From contig NZ_JAMPKY010000001.1 in the NCBI RefSeq assembly GCF_039962255.1, positions 496,001 through 560,000 of the forward strand: a stretch of DNA of 64,000 bases, given 5' to 3'. The translations under genes and the position numbers were made by a program. Position 1 is the first letter of the stretch; each line of letters begins with the position of its first letter. Origin of the DNA: Leptolyngbya subtilissima AS-A7. GTDB lineage: Bacteria > Cyanobacteriota > Cyanobacteriia > Phormidesmidales > Phormidesmidaceae. The notes under the pieces were generated by a model. It saw nothing but the letters and a program-made list of their open reading frames with translations, was not told where the DNA came from and ran no database searches. Below, piece after piece: positions 44,416-54,478 of this stretch.

Positions 44416-45741
44416 ATGGCATCTCAGAAAAAGCAGGCCCATCTTTTAGGCTTCATTCAACATGGAGTAAACAGCCACGCCACCGGTATGTGGCGACATC
44501 CCAAAGACAAAGTTAATTGGGACTGGAGCCGCCCGCCCTACTGGCAACACATGGCCCGCACCATGGAGCGGGGGCTGTTTGATGCCATGTTTATTGCCGA
44601 TGAGCTAGCCCCCTACAACAACTATGAAAAAAGCTCCGATGCCTGCGTGAAATATGCGGTGCAGTGCCCTACCCATGAGCCATCTACTCTGGTGCCCATC
44701 ATTACGACGGCGACTAAACACCTAGGGGTTGGGGTAACGCTGTCCACTGCCTTCGAGCATCCTTACTCCATGGTCCGGCGGCTCTCTAGCCTCGATCATC
44801 TTTCCGACGGGCGCATTGCCTGGAATATTGTCAGTTCCTATTCCAAAAGCGAGTGGGATGCCTACGGGGCCGAAATGAGCGATCGCGGCCACCGCTACGA
44901 GCGCATGGAAGAGTACATGGAACTCTGCTACCAACTGTGGGATTCGTGGGCACCTGATGCCATTGTTGCTGATAAGGCCAGCGGCATTTTTGCCGACCCA
45001 GCTAAGGTAAAGGAGATCAACTTTGAAGGCGAGTTTTTCCGCAGCAAAGGGCGATCCTTCTGCTACCGATCGCCTCAAGGTCGTCCAGTGCTTTGGCAGG
45101 CCGGTTCCTCCGATCGGGGGCGCGACTTTGCCGCCAAACATGCCGAAGCCATTTTTGCCGTACACCCCAACGTCGATCGAATGCGGCAGTACAGCGACGA
45201 CCTAAATCAGCGGCTGATCAAGACCTTTAACCGTCCCCCCGGCAGCGTCAAACTGATCTATGGCTTGCAGTGCATCGTAGGCGAATCTCGCGCCCATGCT
45301 CAGGAAAAGTACGAGCAAATTCGCGCCAATATTCCCCTAGAGGGTGCCCTCGCCTGGATCTCGGGCCACTTCGGCCCCGACTTTTCCACCTACGATCTCG
45401 ACGAGTACGTGCAGAACATCGAAATCCCCGGCATCCAGGGCTTGTTTGAGAGCATTATCTACGCTAAGGGTGGCGACCCGATTACCGTAAAAGAAGCTGC
45501 CCTCTACTACGCCATGGGCATGGGTATGCCGATTACTGTGGGCACTGCTTCTGATATTGCCGACACTTTGGAATATTACATGGACGAAGGCGGTGCTGAC
45601 GGGTTCATGCTAGTGGCCACCTACACCCCTGGCTGTTTTGAAGAATTTGTCGATTTAGTGGTGCCAGAACTCCAGCGGCGCGGACGCTACCGCACCACTT
45701 ACCCCGGTACAACCTTGCGCGAAAACCTACTCGCTGATTGA
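44416..45741 (+). CDS. NtaA/SnaA/DszA-type flavin-dependent monooxygenase
   Basis: A 441-residue bacterial-luciferase-like (LLM) oxygenase of the long NtaA/SnaA/DszA/DmoA branch. The opening LLGFIQHGVNSHATGMWRHP, central GVGVTLSTAFEHPYSMVRRLSSLDHLSDGRIAWNIVSS and GRPVLWQAGSSDRGRDFAAKHAEAIF are characteristic. These enzymes use FMNH2 made by a separate reductase to cleave C-N or C-S bonds (nitrilotriacetate, dimethyl sulfide, dibenzothiophene sulfone, S-alkyl cysteines). No flavin reductase gene lies nearby. Full length and all conserved blocks suggest it is functional. Confidence 0.92.
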   Translation: MASQKKQAHLLGFIQHGVNSHATGMWRHPKDKVNWDWSRPPYWQHMARTMERGLFDAMFIADELAPYNNYEKSSDACVKYAVQCPTHEPSTLVPIITTATKHLGVGVTLSTAFEHPYSMVRRLSSLDHLSDGRIAWNIVSSYSKSEWDAYGAEMSDRGHRYERMEEYMELCYQLWDSWAPDAIVADKASGIFADPAKVKEINFEGEFFRSKGRSFCYRSPQGRPVLWQAGSSDRGRDFAAKHAEAIFAVHPNVDRMRQYSDDLNQRLIKTFNRPPGSVKLIYGLQCIVGESRAHAQEKYEQIRANIPLEGALAWISGHFGPDFSTYDLDEYVQNIEIPGIQGLFESIIYAKGGDPITVKEAALYYAMGMGMPITVGTASDIADTLEYYMDEGGADGFMLVATYTPGCFEEFVDLVVPELQRRGRYRTTYPGTTLRENLLAD

Positions 45742-46075
45742 TTGAGGATGGGCTTCGTTCCTAACTAGCCATTGTCTGTAACCTAGATCTGGTGGCACTA
45801 GTTTTCTAACGGATGATAGGTAGAACGTGGGTTAGTGATTGTCTCCTGGCTAATGCGGTGTCCTAATCGCTCGCGATCGTGCTTATTGCCGTTCGCGATA
45901 AAACAATCAAACTGACAAGACCACTTCCAATGCAAGATATGGAGGCAATGAAAGAGAGCAGTATCTAATACCTGTTTTTCCAGGGCTGAGTTTCAGTTCA
46001 GCATTGAGCAACTTTGAGATTGACATTGAAGCAAAGACTTTTCTCCTAAAGTCTGAAACTCTATCGAAATAAAGG
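45742..46075. other. Gap at the right end of the accessory island
   Basis: About 330 bp between convergent genes. Apart from two partial HIP1 sites near 45870-45890 I see no gene, terminator or repeat. Confidence 0.4.
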
Positions 46076-46834
46076 TTATGGGGGCGGGGTCGTTGGCTGG
46101 GTCACGCGGTTGACTAGCTGCTGAATGCGATCGTAGTGAGCCCCCTTCCAATAGATCTGAGCACAGCCCTGGCAACGGGCAAACTCGTCGTAGTGCAGGC
46201 GGGTGAGTGGCAGAAGTTGATCCGCTATTTCTGCTTTGTCGACCGGTAGCAGGGTGTCATTGCAGCGGGGGCAGCGCTCTAGGGGCGCAATGGCATCCTG
46301 TAAGCAGAATCGCTCTAGCACCTCTCGGGTCTGGGTCTCTGGTATGTGGGAGCGAACAATGTACCCGTGGGTGACAATACTGCGCTTCAAGAGACCTCGA
46401 TCTTGGGTGAGCAGAATGCGCTGTTCTCGGTTTGCAAGGTGGGCTAGGTCACTATCCTCATAGTCGTTGCGGTAAAGCGCATCGAACCCCAGCAGTCGCA
46501 GGTAGGTGGCTAGCTTGCCCAGATGCACGTCCAGCACAAACCGCGTAGTGACCAGCGGGTGAGGACGCACTAGCGAAACCGGGCTGATATCAAGCTGCTT
46601 GAAGTAGGGGTAGACAGCGATGCGATCGCCATCCTGAGCCAAATAGCCAAAGCCAACAGACTCGCCGTTGACCAAAATCAAATCCACTTCTGGGTGAGGG
46701 ATACCCAAGGACTCGATTACGTCCTTAATAGCAGCGGGCTCGTTGATCTCGTGGGCAAACTCTACTTGCTTGCGATCGGCAGGTAGAAAGTCGTTTAACT
46801 CAGCATAGAACCGGAAAATGAGCTGCAACATCAA
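46076..46834 (-). CDS. Mut7-C RNase-domain protein with ubiquitin-like N-terminus
   Basis: A 252-residue protein. The first 80 residues form a ThiS/MoaD-like ubiquitin fold (LIFRFYAELNDFLPADRK, LVNGESVGFGYLAQDGDRIAVYP). The rest is a Mut7-C (PIN-like) RNase domain with FVLDVHLGKLATYLRLLGFDALYRNDYEDSDLA, acidic residues and a C-terminal zinc ribbon (CPRC...CQGC near residues 190 and 230). Such proteins are predicted RNA nucleases, possibly of a toxin-like or RNA-turnover type; the substrate is unknown. It starts at 46834 or at the next ATG three bases in. Confidence 0.9.
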   Translation of the reverse strand: MMLQLIFRFYAELNDFLPADRKQVEFAHEINEPAAIKDVIESLGIPHPEVDLILVNGESVGFGYLAQDGDRIAVYPYFKQLDISPVSLVRPHPLVTTRFVLDVHLGKLATYLRLLGFDALYRNDYEDSDLAHLANREQRILLTQDRGLLKRSIVTHGYIVRSHIPETQTREVLERFCLQDAIAPLERCPRCNDTLLPVDKAEIADQLLPLTRLHYDEFARCQGCAQIYWKGAHYDRIQQLVNRVTQPTTPPP

Positions 46835-47059
46835 CGCTTACAGGGCAATCCAAGGCCAGAGGTCCATCCTCTTGATCTTGATAGAGTATTCTTCAATGAC
46901 TTGGCAGTAGATAATTCAGGTATGAGGGCTGAGAGCTAAATAGCCGTAACGACAGCGCCCCGCACGGCTAACCCGACAGCGAGGTTTGAGACGAACATTG
47001 TTAAAGATACCGAAACCTCTTTGTTGAGGTGAGAAGCTTTGAAGCTGCTTAGGCATTCC

Positions 47060-47896
47060 TCATCGCGGCATTTGTGTGAGCCCAAACTGTCGCTTGAGTA
47101 GAAAATCCATCAGTTTGGGCGGCAACAGCTGCTTGAGCAACGGCAACCACCTGCTTTTTCTCCCTAGTCGGACTGTCACGGGTGGATGAGGCTTCATCAC
47201 CAGTGCCACCAGCTGTTCGGCAAAGTCGTGGACAGGCGTAGCATTGGCTTGAGACAGCACCGCCCTGGCGCGAATCTTCGACTCCAGCGGCGCGTACCAC
47301 GAGTTTGGCGAGAGCACCCCGGTCAATCCCTGACTCGCAGCTTGGCCAAAGTTCGATTGGATGGCACCGGGCTGCACAGTAACTACGTGGATGCCAAACG
47401 GGGCTAGCTCCATCCGCAGCGCCTCCGACAGGCTGTGCAAGGCTGCTTTTGACGCGCTATAAGCCCCAGAAAACGGCGTTGTAACTATCCCCGAGATACT
47501 GCCGATGTTGACGATGGTGCCCGATCGCTGCTCCTTCATCGCCGGAGCCACTCGCTGCACCAGCTCTAGAGGGGCCAGTACATTGGTGCGAAACTGGGCC
47601 TGAATCTGCGCCGGACTGAGATCCATTAGTGGGCCAAACTGGCCAAAGCCCGCATTGTTGACCAAAATATCGATTCGACCGACCTGGGCTAAAACGGTGT
47701 CAACGACCGACTTCATAGTCGCTGGGTCAGTGACGTCGAGCGGCAGGGTAAGAATGCCTTGGGCTTTCAAGTCATCTATGGCCTCTAGCCGTCTGGCTGT
47801 GGCCACAACCTGGCAGCCCCGCTGATGAAACGCCTGACATAACGCTTTGCCAATGCCCGATGAACAGCCGGTGACGATGACGACGGGAGAGGTCAT
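47060..47896 (-). CDS. Short-chain dehydrogenase/reductase
   Basis: About 278 residues from the ATG at 47896 (an upstream start at 47929 is possible). Classical SDR: cofactor motif TGCSSGIGKA (residues 8-17), NNAG at about 84, and the catalytic set Ser-Tyr-Lys with YSASK near residue 150. The length and the SYNAGFGQFGPL-like region suggest a NADP-dependent oxidoreductase acting on lipids or ketones; substrate unknown. It stands alone, divergent from modA. Confidence 0.9.
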   Translation of the reverse strand: MTSPVVIVTGCSSGIGKALCQAFHQRGCQVVATARRLEAIDDLKAQGILTLPLDVTDPATMKSVVDTVLAQVGRIDILVNNAGFGQFGPLMDLSPAQIQAQFRTNVLAPLELVQRVAPAMKEQRSGTIVNIGSISGIVTTPFSGAYSASKAALHSLSEALRMELAPFGIHVVTVQPGAIQSNFGQAASQGLTGVLSPNSWYAPLESKIRARAVLSQANATPVHDFAEQLVALVMKPHPPVTVRLGRKSRWLPLLKQLLPPKLMDFLLKRQFGLTQMPR

Positions 47897-48149
47897 AGGG
47901 ATAGAACGGGTAGGCGATAGCTTTAGCAAGGTCTCTAGAGAATCCTAAGCAATGATGGGGTCAATGGGAGCGAAAAAACTGATGGCGAATGGTCAGATAA
48001 GTAAAGCTTTTGCAGGCAGATTTTCCGGCGATCGCTACCTCGTAGTTTATTGCACCGCAGGGGCTAGCCTAGCCTGAGGACAATGTGTGTTTTTGGAAAC
48101 CGCTGGCTTATGCTCAACAACGTTACTACTGGGGAAAAAGGAGGTTTTT

Positions 48150-48971
48150 ATGACTTCAATCAAGGGCCGTAGATTTTTGCTTCGGGTTTGTGGGGGTCTA
48201 GCGATCGCTTTATTTGCCGCTAGCTGCGGTCCTTCTGCTCCAACACCTAACCGTGCCGAGCCCCCAGCGCAGACGGTCGAACTCACCGTATCGGCGGCGG
48301 CTAGTTTGCAAGATGTTTTAGAGGCCATCACACCGCAATTTCATGCGGCCTATCCCACGATTAAAATTAGCTATAACTTTGGTGCCTCGGGTGCCTTACA
48401 GCAGCAAATTGAGCAGGGTGCTCCAGCCGATATCTTCTTTTCTGCCGCTGCTAAACAGATGGATGCATTAGCTGAGAAGGGATTAATTCTGAAGGATTCT
48501 CGGCAGGATGTGTTGACGAATAGCCTGGTGCTGATTGCCCCAGCTCAGTCGCAACTTGCGATCACAGATATTGCCCAACTCAAAGATGCTGAGGTGGGCG
48601 TCGTTGCGGTAGGCGAGTTTCGCAGCGTGCCGGCAGGGCAGTATGCAGAGCAGGTGTTCACCAAGCTAAATTTGCTGGAGGCCTTGCAGCCCAAGCTGGT
48701 GTTTAGCAACAGCGTGCGGGGGGTGTTGGCCGCTGTAGAGAGCGGCAACGCCGACGTGGGCATGGTCTATGCCACCGATGCGGCCCTCTCGGAGCGAGTT
48801 AAGGTGTTGGCGACGGCGACCGCAGCAAGTCATCAACCGATTGTTTACCCGATCGCAGTCGTCAGCAATAGCCCTAACCCCGACGCCGCGAAGACATTGA
48901 TCGCGTTTTTGCAGACCCCTGCGGCCCGAACTAAGTTTAAGGAATTTGGCTTTGGGGTTGTCGCTCCGTAA
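48150..48971 (+). CDS. modA: Molybdate ABC transporter binding protein
   Basis: About 273 residues from the ATG at 48150, which has a near-perfect Shine-Dalgarno AAAGGAGG five bases before it. The lipoprotein signal ends at Cys26 (FAASC). The mature protein has the ModA opening ELTVSAAASLQDVLEAI, then YNFGASGALQQQIEQGAPADIFFSA and ANADVGMVYATDA-type residues. It captures molybdate (or tungstate) outside the membrane and hands it to the fused ModBC encoded 33 bp downstream. Confidence 0.95.
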   Translation: MTSIKGRRFLLRVCGGLAIALFAASCGPSAPTPNRAEPPAQTVELTVSAAASLQDVLEAITPQFHAAYPTIKISYNFGASGALQQQIEQGAPADIFFSAAAKQMDALAEKGLILKDSRQDVLTNSLVLIAPAQSQLAITDIAQLKDAEVGVVAVGEFRSVPAGQYAEQVFTKLNLLEALQPKLVFSNSVRGVLAAVESGNADVGMVYATDAALSERVKVLATATAASHQPIVYPIAVVSNSPNPDAAKTLIAFLQTPAARTKFKEFGFGVVAP

Positions 48972-49003
48972 CGGCCTGCCATCCTACGGCTGCAAAACCT
49001 ACC

Positions 49004-50845
49004 ATGACCTTCTCTCCCCTGTGGATCTCCCTCCGGATTGCTGCGATCGCTACCCTGCTGGCATTTGTCTCAGGCATTGCTGCCGCGCAGTTTATGCAGG
49101 GCTATCGGGGTCGATGGCGATCGCTCTTAGACAGCCTGTTTTTGGCCCCTATGGTGCTGCCCCCTACGGTGCTGGGCTTTTTACTGCTGCTGCTGCTGGG
49201 TCGGTATGGCCCCCTTGGGGCCTTGATGGGGACAGCCGGTATCAACGTCGTGTTTACCTGGTATGCAGCGGTGATCACAGCGACGGTAGTGGCGTTTCCG
49301 CTGATGTACAAAACTGTGCTGGGTAGCCTAGAGCAGATCGATCGCTCGGTGCAGCAGGCCGCCCGCACTTTGGGTGCAACGGAGTGGCAGCTGTTTTTGG
49401 GCATTACGCTGCCCCTGGCTCTGCCCGGCATTGGGGCCGGTACCGCCCTGGCCTTTACCCGTGCCCTGGGCGAATTTGGGGCCACCCTCATGCTGGCAGG
49501 CAATATTCCGGGCAAAACCCAGACCCTACCTATGGCGATTTTCTTCGCCGTGGAGGCCGGGGCCTTTCACGAAGCCGCCCTGTGGACTGGGGTAATCTTG
49601 GCCATTTCCCTAGGCGGACTGGTGCTGATGAACCGCTGGCAATCCCAAGGTGCTAGGCTGCCAGCCCTGCGGTGGCTCGATCGAGGCTGGGCTGTTGTCT
49701 GCCGCACCCTGCACAGGCCATTCAACCGTCAACGTCCACCCCTTACGCCCCAACCCTTACGCCCTACCCCTCAACCCCCTCACCTCTCCATCAACCTCAC
49801 CCACCACCTGCCTGGGTTCACTTTGGATGTGGCTTTCTCCACAGACCACTATCCCTTGGGTTTGCTGGGGGCATCGGGAGCAGGCAAAAGCCTAATTTTG
49901 AGATGTTTGGCGGGGCTAGAGACGCCCCACCGCGGCCGCATTGTAATGAACGGGCGGGTGCTGTTCGACTCAGCGTTGGGCATTAATCTACCCAGCCGCG
50001 ATCGCAGAGTCGGCTATCTCTTCCAGCACTACGCTCTGTTTCCTCACCTGACGGTGGCCCAAAACATTGCCTACGGACTGCGGGGCGAGTCGAAAGCGGC
50101 GATCGCCCGTAAGGTAGCTGAGCAGCTTCAGCAGGTGCAGCTGGTTGGGTTTGGCGATCGCTATCCCCACCAGCTCTCTGGCGGTCAGCAGCAGCGGGTG
50201 GCTCTGGCTCGCGCTCTGGCTCCCAACCCCAAAATTCTGCTGCTCGATGAGCCCTTTTCGGCCCTCGATGCCCACCTGCGTAGCGAACTTGAAAAGCAGC
50301 TGCTCAAGACCTTGGCTAGCTACCCGGGGCTGACCTTATTTGTTAGCCATAATTTAGAAGAAGCCTACCGGGTGTGTGAGCGCTTGCTGGTGCTCTCGGA
50401 GGGCAGCGTCGTGGCCGAGGGGCCAAAACAAGCCATTTTTGACCGCCCCGGCAGCGTGACCGTAGCCCAGCTCACCGGCTGCAAAAACATCTCGGCCCTG
50501 CGACGCCAAGGCGATCACACCCTAGCCGCGCTGGACTGGTGCTGCCCCCTGCAAACCCTGGAGCCGGTGCTGCCCATTCATACCCACGTGGGCATTCGCG
50601 CCCATCGTCTGACTTTCCCCGAGCAGCCCACTCAGCCCAACACCTTCCCCGGCTGGATTGCTTGGACCAGCGAAACGCCCCACCGCATTAGCCTTTATCT
50701 CAAGCTGGGCAGCCCCCCATCTGGCCTCGACGATTATCACCTTCAGGCAGAGGTTTTTAAAGATAGATGGGCTGAACTGAAGGAGCGGCCTTTTCCTTGG
50801 TATGTGCACCTCGATCCAGCCCAGCTACTTCTATTGGGGAGATAG
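49004..50845 (+). CDS. modBC: Fused molybdate permease/ATPase (ModB-ModC)
   Basis: A 613-residue fusion. Residues 1-225 are the ModB permease (PMVLPPTVLGFLLLLLLGR, EAA loop AARTLGATEWQLFLGITLPLALPG, and LGEFGATLMLAGNIPGKTQTL). Residues about 260-480 are the ModC ATPase with [23 protein letters not shown] and LLLDEPFSALD, and a TOBE/mop-like tail binds molybdate. ModBC fusions are known in cyanobacteria. The linker (RPPLTPQPLRPTPQPPHLS, about residues 243-261) is encoded by a C-rich string of the same kind that lies between other genes here. Confidence 0.94.
   Translation: MTFSPLWISLRIAAIATLLAFVSGIAAAQFMQGYRGRWRSLLDSLFLAPMVLPPTVLGFLLLLLLGRYGPLGALMGTAGINVVFTWYAAVITATVVAFPLMYKTVLGSLEQIDRSVQQAARTLGATEWQLFLGITLPLALPGIGAGTALAFTRALGEFGATLMLAGNIPGKTQTLPMAIFFAVEAGAFHEAALWTGVILAISLGGLVLMNRWQSQGARLPALRWLDRGWAVVCRTLHRPFNRQRPPLTPQPLRPTPQPPHLSINLTHHLPGFTLDVAFSTDHYPLGLLGASGAGKSLILRCLAGLETPHRGRIVMNGRVLFDSALGINLPSRDRRVGYLFQHYALFPHLTVAQNIAYGLRGESKAAIARKVAEQLQQVQLVGFGDRYPHQLSGGQQQRVALARALAPNPKILLLDEPFSALDAHLRSELEKQLLKTLASYPGLTLFVSHNLEEAYRVCERLLVLSEGSVVAEGPKQAIFDRPGSVTVAQLTGCKNISALRRQGDHTLAALDWCCPLQTLEPVLPIHTHVGIRAHRLTFPEQPTQPNTFPGWIAWTSETPHRISLYLKLGSPPSGLDDYHLQAEVFKDRWAELKERPFPWYVHLDPAQLLLLGR
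49731..49796 (+). repeat. C-rich pyrimidine string inside modBC
   Basis: CCACCCCTTACGCCCCAACC and following words match the style of the intergenic strings at 29189 and 63882, but here they are translated as the Pro-rich linker of ModBC. Confidence 0.65.
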
Positions 50846-50870
50846 GAGATTGCCTTAGGGATTGCGGTTT

Positions 50871-50924
50871 GGGGTTCAGGGTTTGAGGTGTACGGTTTAA
50901 GGCAGATTATGACCCTGAATCCCC
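50871..50924. repeat. Inverted repeat after modBC
   Basis: GGGGTTCAGGGT (50871-50882) pairs with ACCCTGAATCCCC (50912-50924) with one bulged base. The words GGGTTTGAGG and GGTTTAAGG in the loop resemble the longer repeat at 57047. Confidence 0.6.
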
Positions 50925-51142
50925 GCTAACTTGGCATCTTCGGCTTAGCAGACTGCTGGTAGCCTGTTCACCGTCACTAAGAAAGTCCACTGTGCCGCAG
51001 CGATCGCCGACATGGCCTTTGCAACGCTTTTTGGGCTTTGGGCTAGCTCACCCCTCCCTGGAGGGGATGACGCTGGCCCATTTCTGTCCTTCTCTGGGAG
51101 AGAACCCCAAGGTCGTGTATTAACCACGTGAGGATTTTGACC

Positions 51143-53845
51143 ATGCTGACCCGCCCCGACCCAGTCATGGATCTTTGGAAAACCGGGAGCCATCCCCTCG
51201 ACCCCATCTTTGCTCCCCGGTCGGTGGCAGTGATCGGGGCCACCGAGCGTCCCGGCAGTGTGGGTCGCACGGTGCTGTGGAATCTGATCCGCCACCCCTT
51301 TGGCGGCACGGTGTACCCAATTAATCCCAAACGGCGCAATGTGCTGGGTGTTCAAGCGTTCGATCGCATCCAGTCTCTTCCTGAAGTAGTGGATTTGGCG
51401 ATCATTGCGATTCCTGCCCCTGGGGTGCCTGCCGTGGTGCAGGATTGCGTGGATGCTGGGGTCAGAGGCGCGATTATTCTCTCGGCGGGGTTTAAGGAGA
51501 TTGGTGCCGAGGGTGTTGAGCTAGAGCGGCAGATTAGGGCGATCGCCGCGGGTCGTATGCGGTTGATTGGCCCTAACTGCCTGGGCATTCAGAATCCGCT
51601 GACGGGGCTCAACGCAACCTTTGCCAGCCACTTGGCGAGGCAAGGCAACGTCGGCTTTATCAGCCAAAGCGGGGCGCTGTGCACCTCCATTCTCGACTGG
51701 AGCCTGCGGGAAAACGTGGGCTTCAGCGCCTTTATCTCCCTGGGTTCCATGCTCGACGTGGGCTGGGGCGACCTGATCGACTACCTGGGCGACGACCCCC
51801 ATACCCACAGCATCGTCATCTATATGGAGTCGATTGGGGATGCCCGGTCGTTTTTGTCGGCGGCGCGGGAGGTAGCGCTAAGCAAGCCGATCATTGTGAT
51901 TAAAGCGGGGCGTACCCAGGCGGCGGCTCAGGCAGCGGCCTCTCACACCGGGGCGCTAACGGGCAGTGATGCGGTGCTAGATGCGGCCTTTCGGCGCTGC
52001 GGCGTGCTGCGGGTTGATCACATCGATGAGCTATTTGATACCGCCGAAGTGCTGGCCAAGCAGCCACGCCCCCGAGGCCCGCGCCTGAGCATTATCACCA
52101 ACGCGGGCGGGCCGGGGGTGCTGGCAACAGATGCGTTGATTCGCGCTGGGGGGACTCTGGCAAAGCTTTCTGCCGCTAGCGTGGATGCTCTAAATGGGGC
52201 GCTGCCCTCCCATTGGAGCCACAGCAATCCTGTTGATATTCTGGGGGATGCTGAACCGGCCCGATTTGCCCAGGCACTCAAGACCACCCTGGCCGACCCC
52301 GACAGCGACGGCTGCCTGGTGGTGCTCACCCCTCAAGCTATGACCGACCCGACCAAAACCGCCCAGGCGGTAGTCGAAACCTGGCGCAACAGCGAATCGA
52401 GCCAGCCGATTTTGGCCAGCTGGATGGGGGGAGCTGAGGTCGATGCCGGCGAAGACATTCTCAACCGAGCGGGGATACCCACCTATCGCTACCCCGATCT
52501 GGCAACGCGGCTGTTTGGGCTGCTGTGGCGGCACAGCTACGCCCTCAAAGGGCTCTACGAAACCCCGACCCTAACCACCAACCACGGCATCGATCGCGCC
52601 ACCGTTGCCACCCTTCTGCAAACGGCTCAGGCTGAAGCCCGCTCGCTGCTCACCGAGACCGAGTCAAAGGCGTTGCTGGCGGCCTACGGCATTCCGGTGG
52701 TGCCCACGCAGGTGGTGGCGACAGTGGAGGAAGCAATCGCCGCTGCCGACCAAATTGGCTACCCGGTAGTCCTCAAACTCTATAGCCTCACCCTCACCCA
52801 CAAAACCGATGTGGGCGGTGTGCAGCTCAACCTTGACGATAGCCATGCCGTCGCTCGGGCCTTCGATCGCATCCGCACTGGCGTGACCGAAAAAGCCGGA
52901 GCCGAGCACTTTCAGGGCGTTACCGTGCAGCCGATGATTCGCGTCGATGGCTATGAGCTGATTTTGGGCAGCAGCCAAGACCCGCAGTTTGGCCCGGTGC
53001 TGCTGTTTGGCACTGGCGGCCAGCTAGTCGAGGTGTTTCAAGATAGTGCGATCGCCCTGCCTCCCCTCAACAGCACCCTGGCCCGTCGCTTAATGGAGCA
53101 AACCCTAATCTACAAAGCCCTCCAGGGTGTGCGGGGCCGCGAGGCTGTGGACTTGGATGCCCTAGAGCAGCTTTTAGTGCGCTTTAGCCAGCTAGTGGCA
53201 GAGCAGCCCGATATTGCCTCTATTGATATCAACCCTCTAATCGCCTCGTCTGACCAACTGCTGGCCTTAGATGCTCGGGTGATACTGCGTGCTCCCGACT
53301 CACCGCCAGCCCGTTTGGCCATTCGCCCCTACCCCACCCAATATGTCTGGTCAGGACGCAACGGCGTCACCATTCGCCCCATTCGCCCCGAAGACGAGCC
53401 GCTGATCACCGCCTTCCACGACATGGTGTCTGAGCAGAGCGTTTACCTGCGCTACTTCCATGCTATCAAGCACAGCACCCGCGTCGCCCACGATCGCCTC
53501 ACCCGCATCTGCTTTAACGACTACGATCGCGAGATCGCCCTGGTGGCCGAAATGAGCGGCCCCGATCCCAAAATCATCGGCGTCTGTCGGCTCACCCAAA
53601 AGTACGCACTGCCCGAGGCCGAGTTTGCCATGCTGATAGCCGACCCCTACCAGGGACAGGGCTTTGGCACCGAGCTGCTGAACCGCCTGATCGAGGTAGC
53701 CCGCGCCGAAGGGCTGCACCGCCTGACAGGGGAAATTTTGGCTGAGAACCACGGCATGCAGCGCCTGTGCAAGCGGGTCGGCTTTCAGCTCAATCCGACG
53801 CCGGAACCCGGCATTTTATCCGCCACCTTAGACTTGATTGTCTGA
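51143..53845 (+). CDS. ADP-forming acyl-CoA synthetase fused to a GNAT acetyltransferase
   Basis: About 900 residues. In order: CoA-binding Rossmann domain ([18 protein letters not shown]), succinyl-CoA-ligase-like domains with the phospho-histidine region ([23 protein letters not shown]), an ATP-grasp domain (about 480-690; [23 protein letters not shown]), and a C-terminal GNAT domain (about 730-900; [26 protein letters not shown]). This is the Pat-like architecture in which the GNAT part acetylates proteins such as acetyl-CoA synthetase. Whether the ligase half makes acetyl-CoA or only senses cofactor is unclear. GAGG nine bases before the ATG at 51143 supports this start; a GTG at 51128 is possible. 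Confidence 0.9.
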   Translation: MLTRPDPVMDLWKTGSHPLDPIFAPRSVAVIGATERPGSVGRTVLWNLIRHPFGGTVYPINPKRRNVLGVQAFDRIQSLPEVVDLAIIAIPAPGVPAVVQDCVDAGVRGAIILSAGFKEIGAEGVELERQIRAIAAGRMRLIGPNCLGIQNPLTGLNATFASHLARQGNVGFISQSGALCTSILDWSLRENVGFSAFISLGSMLDVGWGDLIDYLGDDPHTHSIVIYMESIGDARSFLSAAREVALSKPIIVIKAGRTQAAAQAAASHTGALTGSDAVLDAAFRRCGVLRVDHIDELFDTAEVLAKQPRPRGPRLSIITNAGGPGVLATDALIRAGGTLAKLSAASVDALNGALPSHWSHSNPVDILGDAEPARFAQALKTTLADPDSDGCLVVLTPQAMTDPTKTAQAVVETWRNSESSQPILASWMGGAEVDAGEDILNRAGIPTYRYPDLATRLFGLLWRHSYALKGLYETPTLTTNHGIDRATVATLLQTAQAEARSLLTETESKALLAAYGIPVVPTQVVATVEEAIAAADQIGYPVVLKLYSLTLTHKTDVGGVQLNLDDSHAVARAFDRIRTGVTEKAGAEHFQGVTVQPMIRVDGYELILGSSQDPQFGPVLLFGTGGQLVEVFQDSAIALPPLNSTLARRLMEQTLIYKALQGVRGREAVDLDALEQLLVRFSQLVAEQPDIASIDINPLIASSDQLLALDARVILRAPDSPPARLAIRPYPTQYVWSGRNGVTIRPIRPEDEPLITAFHDMVSEQSVYLRYFHAIKHSTRVAHDRLTRICFNDYDREIALVAEMSGPDPKIIGVCRLTQKYALPEAEFAMLIADPYQGQGFGTELLNRLIEVARAEGLHRLTGEILAENHGMQRLCKRVGFQLNPTPEPGILSATLDLIV

Positions 53846-54019
53846 GGTGGCAGAAACAACAGTTACCTGCCTAAGATGACCCACAGCCGCATGGGTGAGT
53901 TGCAGTCGCTAACTCCTAGCCAGCGTGTCTGGCTTGGAGTGCTTTTGTCGCCACCTTGAGCAGCCGTCGCTCGATCGACAACTTGCCCTTCCCCATTCAC
54001 CTAACGAGCCCCGCTTGGA

Positions 54020-54373
54020 TTACTGGGATGGATTGGAATTCAATACCTCCTTGACCTCTACTTCTAAAATCGATTCGCCTGTGGTGAGGGTCAGCCGCCT
54101 AAACTCACCCCGCAACTGAATCGATTTGTTGAGTAGTTGGTAGAGAGCTTCTGTATTGGTAGCCTGCGACCTTAGGTAGACCGGTTCCAGCTCGAGGTCT
54201 ACCAGATAGAGCCGATTGGTCATCCGGCTGTCGGGGTGGGTGGCGCTATCGACGGCCAGTCGCCCCAACAGCACAACATCCGCTGGCTGCGCTAATGCTT
54301 TCACCAGGCCCAGGCAAGCGATCGCACCGGCAACTGCGCCAACCAGCATGCCCTTGAAAAACCCTTGCGGCAT
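54020..54373 (-). CDS. Small exported protein of unknown function
   Basis: A 117-residue protein with a signal peptide or anchor (FKGMLVGAVAGAIACLGLVKALAQ, residues 6-29) and a soluble part containing LLGRLAVDSATHPDSRMTNRLYLVDLELEPVYL and a C-terminal LRGEFRRLTLTTGESILEVEVKEV. The latter suggests a small beta-barrel. I do not recognise a family. It is divergent from moaA with about 105 bp between. Confidence 0.65.
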   Translation of the reverse strand: MPQGFFKGMLVGAVAGAIACLGLVKALAQPADVVLLGRLAVDSATHPDSRMTNRLYLVDLELEPVYLRSQATNTEALYQLLNKSIQLRGEFRRLTLTTGESILEVEVKEVLNSNPSQ

Positions 54374-54478
54374 GGACTATTTCCCCAATCAGCAGATGCC
54401 GCCAGTTTAAGCCAACCCACCCCCTGGTTTTGGTGAGGGTGCCATAATCGGAGCATGCACCCTGTGGTTCCACCCCCT

